Source: Methanosarcinaceae archaeon (GTDB lineage: Archaea > Halobacteriota > Methanosarcinia > Methanosarcinales > Methanosarcinaceae). From it: 5,960 nucleotides of DNA. The position numbers and the translations under genes were made by a program. A model generated the notes under the pieces. The model did not search any database and was not told the origin of the DNA. It worked only from the letters and a program-made list of their open reading frames with translations. The DNA lies in the NCBI GenBank assembly GCA_030594665.1, contig JAUVET010000107.1, forward strand, positions 1-5,960, given 5' to 3'. Shown one piece after another: positions 4,593 through 5,960 of this stretch (positions are counted from its first letter, which is position 1; every line of letters begins with the position of its first letter).

Positions 4593-4678
4593 GGCTTTGT
4601 TTTAAAAATCGTAATATATCCAGACTTTATACACAGCTTCCTGACTTTTTACACAGGACGTACTTCATACACAAAGCC
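4593..4678 (+). repeat. Right 86-bp terminal repeat
   Basis: This copy is in direct orientation relative to the left one, with no gaps. The last 56 bases match at 50 positions and the first 30 at 21. It keeps the leading GGCTTTGT (4593-4600), the units at 4625-4636, 4645-4656 and 4663-4674 with the same 20- and 18-bp steps, and the final ACAAAGCC. The greater divergence of the inner-facing 30 bases is consistent with relaxed constraint there. It lies just downstream of the dehydrogenase gene. Confidence 0.7.
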
Positions 4679-4685
4679 GATGGTG
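4679..4685. repeat. Right copy of putative target-site duplication GATGGTG
   Basis: GATGGTG directly follows the outer end of the right 86-bp repeat and matches 2378-2384 outside the left repeat. It falls 22 bp beyond the dehydrogenase stop, so the insertion would not have damaged that gene. Confidence 0.45.
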
Positions 4686-4707
4686 TGATATGAGATATTG
4701 GGTTGAA

Positions 4708-5838
4708 TTACACAAAACCAGGAGCTGATGAAAACAGCGACCAGCGTCTATATCCCATAGCTTTCTTAACCCTCTGCAGGGCGAGTTTTTCAGCAGCTTC
4801 GCGAGGCAAGATCCCTTTTGCAACCTCATTCATCAACATATGTGTGTTACGACACAGCTTTTCTTCAATAGCCTCAAATGCTGCTGCCTGGCTAGCTCCC
4901 TGATACTCCATGGCTGCGCAGATCACGCCACCTGCATTGGCAATAAAATCGGGAATGCAGAGTATTCCATTTTCATGAAGATATCTTTCCGCAGCATGCG
5001 TGATAGGAATATTAGCACCCTCTACCACAAATCTGGTCTTCAGGCGGTGCACATTGCTCTCGTCTATGACATCGGGCCGCGCCGCTGGTATCCATATATC
5101 GCATTCAATGTCGATCACTGCGTCGCGGTCGAGCTTCTCCCCGTCCGGATAATCAACCACACTCTTGCCAGCCTCCTTCAACTCGATCAATGTATTGACA
5201 TCAAGACCGTCCGGGTTATAGACAGTCCCTGTGGAATCGGCTGCTCCCACCAATACAGCCCCCTTTTCCGTGAGAAAACGTGCCGTGTGCTTACCTACGG
5301 CACCAAAGCCCTGAATCACGATCCTGGCCCCTTCCAGCTCGAAATCACAGTATTTGAGCGCGACACATGTTGCATGATTCAAACCCCATGCAGTTGCCCC
5401 GATCTCATCAAGAGGTATTCCACCGAACTCGCGAGGCAGTCCCACTACCCTGCCAATCTCATCCTTCACCCATGCCATGCATTCTTCATCAGTCCCCATG
5501 TCGGGAGCGAAGATATACTCGTGAATTTCCCGCAGTGAACCGGCCAGAGCCCGGATCAGTAGTTCCTTCTCATCTTTGGGCATCTTCGGATCACCAAAAA
5601 CCACCACCTTGCCGCCACCATGGGGAAGATCAGCTGCTGCGTTCTTCAGTGTCATAGCACGTGCCAGCCGGAAGCACTCCCCTACACTCACATCGGTCGC
5701 CATGCGTACCCCGCCAATGGACGGACCCCTGGCTACATTATCTACCACCAGCACTGCCTTAAGCCCTACAGACGGCTCATAAACATGAATGATCTTGGCT
5801 GGCCCGAACTCATCTGCAAAACGAAAAACATCTTCCAT
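4708..5838 (-). CDS. Amino-acid dehydrogenase of the Glu/Leu/Phe/Val family, leucine/valine dehydrogenase-like
   Basis: This 376-residue cytosolic enzyme is predicted to carry out NAD-dependent, reversible oxidative deamination of an amino acid to a 2-oxo acid plus ammonia. The catalytic set is complete and spaced as in leucine dehydrogenase: K65 in MTLKNAA binds the alpha-carboxylate, K77 in HGGGK is the catalytic lysine and D113 in APDMGTD is the acid. The Rossmann domain has GFGAVG (177-182), and D201 at the end of the second strand favours NAD over NADP. EGANIPIT and IPDFIANAGGV follow near 273-305. At the place where glutamate dehydrogenases have GPYKGG, with the lysine that holds the side-chain carboxylate, this protein has GPSIGG (I41), as in leucine/valine dehydrogenases. 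The length is near the 364-366 of leucine dehydrogenase and shorter than most GDHs. A strong GGTGAT ribosome site fixes the start. Glutamate dehydrogenase is the alternative label. Confidence 0.93.
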   Translation of the reverse strand: MEDVFRFADEFGPAKIIHVYEPSVGLKAVLVVDNVARGPSIGGVRMATDVSVGECFRLARAMTLKNAAADLPHGGGKVVVFGDPKMPKDEKELLIRALAGSLREIHEYIFAPDMGTDEECMAWVKDEIGRVVGLPREFGGIPLDEIGATAWGLNHATCVALKYCDFELEGARIVIQGFGAVGKHTARFLTEKGAVLVGAADSTGTVYNPDGLDVNTLIELKEAGKSVVDYPDGEKLDRDAVIDIECDIWIPAARPDVIDESNVHRLKTRFVVEGANIPITHAAERYLHENGILCIPDFIANAGGVICAAMEYQGASQAAAFEAIEEKLCRNTHMLMNEVAKGILPREAAEKLALQRVKKAMGYRRWSLFSSAPGFV

Positions 5839-5843
5839 TAATT

Positions 5844-5852
5844 ATCACCCTC
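5844..5852 (-). promoter_or_regulatory. Strong Shine-Dalgarno of the dehydrogenase gene
   Basis: On the minus strand GAGGGTGAT ends five bases before the ATG at 5838. It contains the canonical archaeal GGTGAT and decides the start. Unlike the ATPase and PIN genes, this gene must have a leadered transcript. Confidence 0.8.
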
Positions 5853-5865
5853 ACATATATTCGTT

Positions 5866-5925
5866 ATACTCATACATAGAAATACTTTTCGTCGGCTACT
5901 GCTACTCTTACAAAAAAAATATTGT
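5866..5925 (-). promoter_or_regulatory. Possible promoter region of the dehydrogenase gene
   Basis: Two AT-rich TATA-like stretches lie upstream of the ribosome site on the minus strand: AAAGTATTTC near 5871-5880, which would give a leader of about 15 bases, and AATATTTTTTTT near 5912-5923, which would give a leader of about 55. Neither is decisive. The T-run of the second could also be the terminator of a gene outside the window. Confidence 0.25.
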
Positions 5926-5960
5926 ATTTGTTTAGGTCAATTTGTTCATAAGCCACAGAA

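Larger units (their letters stand above)
2387..4678. mobile_element. Putative cargo-only mobile element flanked by 86-bp direct repeats
   Basis: The 2292-bp segment is bounded by two ungapped 86-bp direct repeats (71/86 identical). Its outermost 17 bases are inverted repeats of each other at 15 of 17 positions (GGCTTTGTATATAAAGT at the left; the right end closes with ACAAAGCC). GATGGTG sits just outside each end, like a target-site duplication. The inside is clearly more AT-rich than the dehydrogenase gene to the right and carries accessory-type genes: PIN nuclease, HTH protein, an unknown protein and a zinc ribbon. No transposase or integrase is encoded, so movement would need an enzyme supplied elsewhere in the genome. 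Removing one copy of the segment would leave the dehydrogenase stop about 70 bp from the ATPase start, a normal intergenic distance. Alternatives are two independent insertions of one small MITE-like repeat, or a shared regulatory site. Confidence 0.5.

Noticed and set aside
4840..5538. Long plus-strand open frame (232 codons) opposite the dehydrogenase gene
   Set aside because: It is antisense to a complete, motif-rich enzyme gene, and its conceptual product is rich in Cys, His and Pro with no recognisable domain.

Overview
The window looks archaeal, most likely from a methanogen or a related lineage such as Methanosarcinales. The signs are a GGTGAT Shine-Dalgarno in front of one gene, TATA-box promoters placed for leaderless or short-leader transcripts, an archaeal-type ATPase with a DUF234 C-terminus, and a partial gene at the left edge that resembles the end of an ASKHA-fold protein (possibly methanogenesis marker 12). 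The organism assignment is inference. Most genes here cannot be given a gene symbol.

Layout. Bases 2-142 (+) are the end of an unidentified gene. A convergent hairpin follows at 179-237. Next is a short MscS-type mechanosensitive channel (248-772, -), then an AAA+ ATPase with winged helix and DUF234 nuclease-like tail (916-2340, -). The ATPase promoter carries a palindromic TATA box and a repeated 8-mer. At the right (4708-5838, -) is an amino-acid dehydrogenase of the Glu/Leu/Phe/Val family. Its substrate pocket looks like leucine/valine dehydrogenase rather than glutamate dehydrogenase.

Between the ATPase and the dehydrogenase lies the most interesting part: a roughly 2.3-kb AT-rich segment (2387-4678). 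It is bounded by two 86-bp direct repeats, 71/86 identical without gaps. Each repeat begins GGCTTTGT and ends ACAAAGCC, so the outer ends of the whole segment are also inverted repeats. The 7-mer GATGGTG occurs just outside both ends and looks like a target-site duplication. I read this as a mobile cassette with no transposase of its own.

The cargo is a tightly packed three-gene operon: a PIN-domain nuclease (2775-3401), a small HTH protein resembling an antitoxin (3416-3775), and an unrecognised, probably helical protein whose start overlaps the previous stop (3772-4203). After a T-run terminator comes a small zinc-ribbon gene (4246-4428). Its TAG stop is followed by 49 more in-frame codons, so pyrrolysine read-through or a nonsense mutation is possible. 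The three-gene set may be a tripartite toxin-antitoxin or defence module: toxin, HTH antitoxin/regulator and a third partner. No function has been shown for the third protein.
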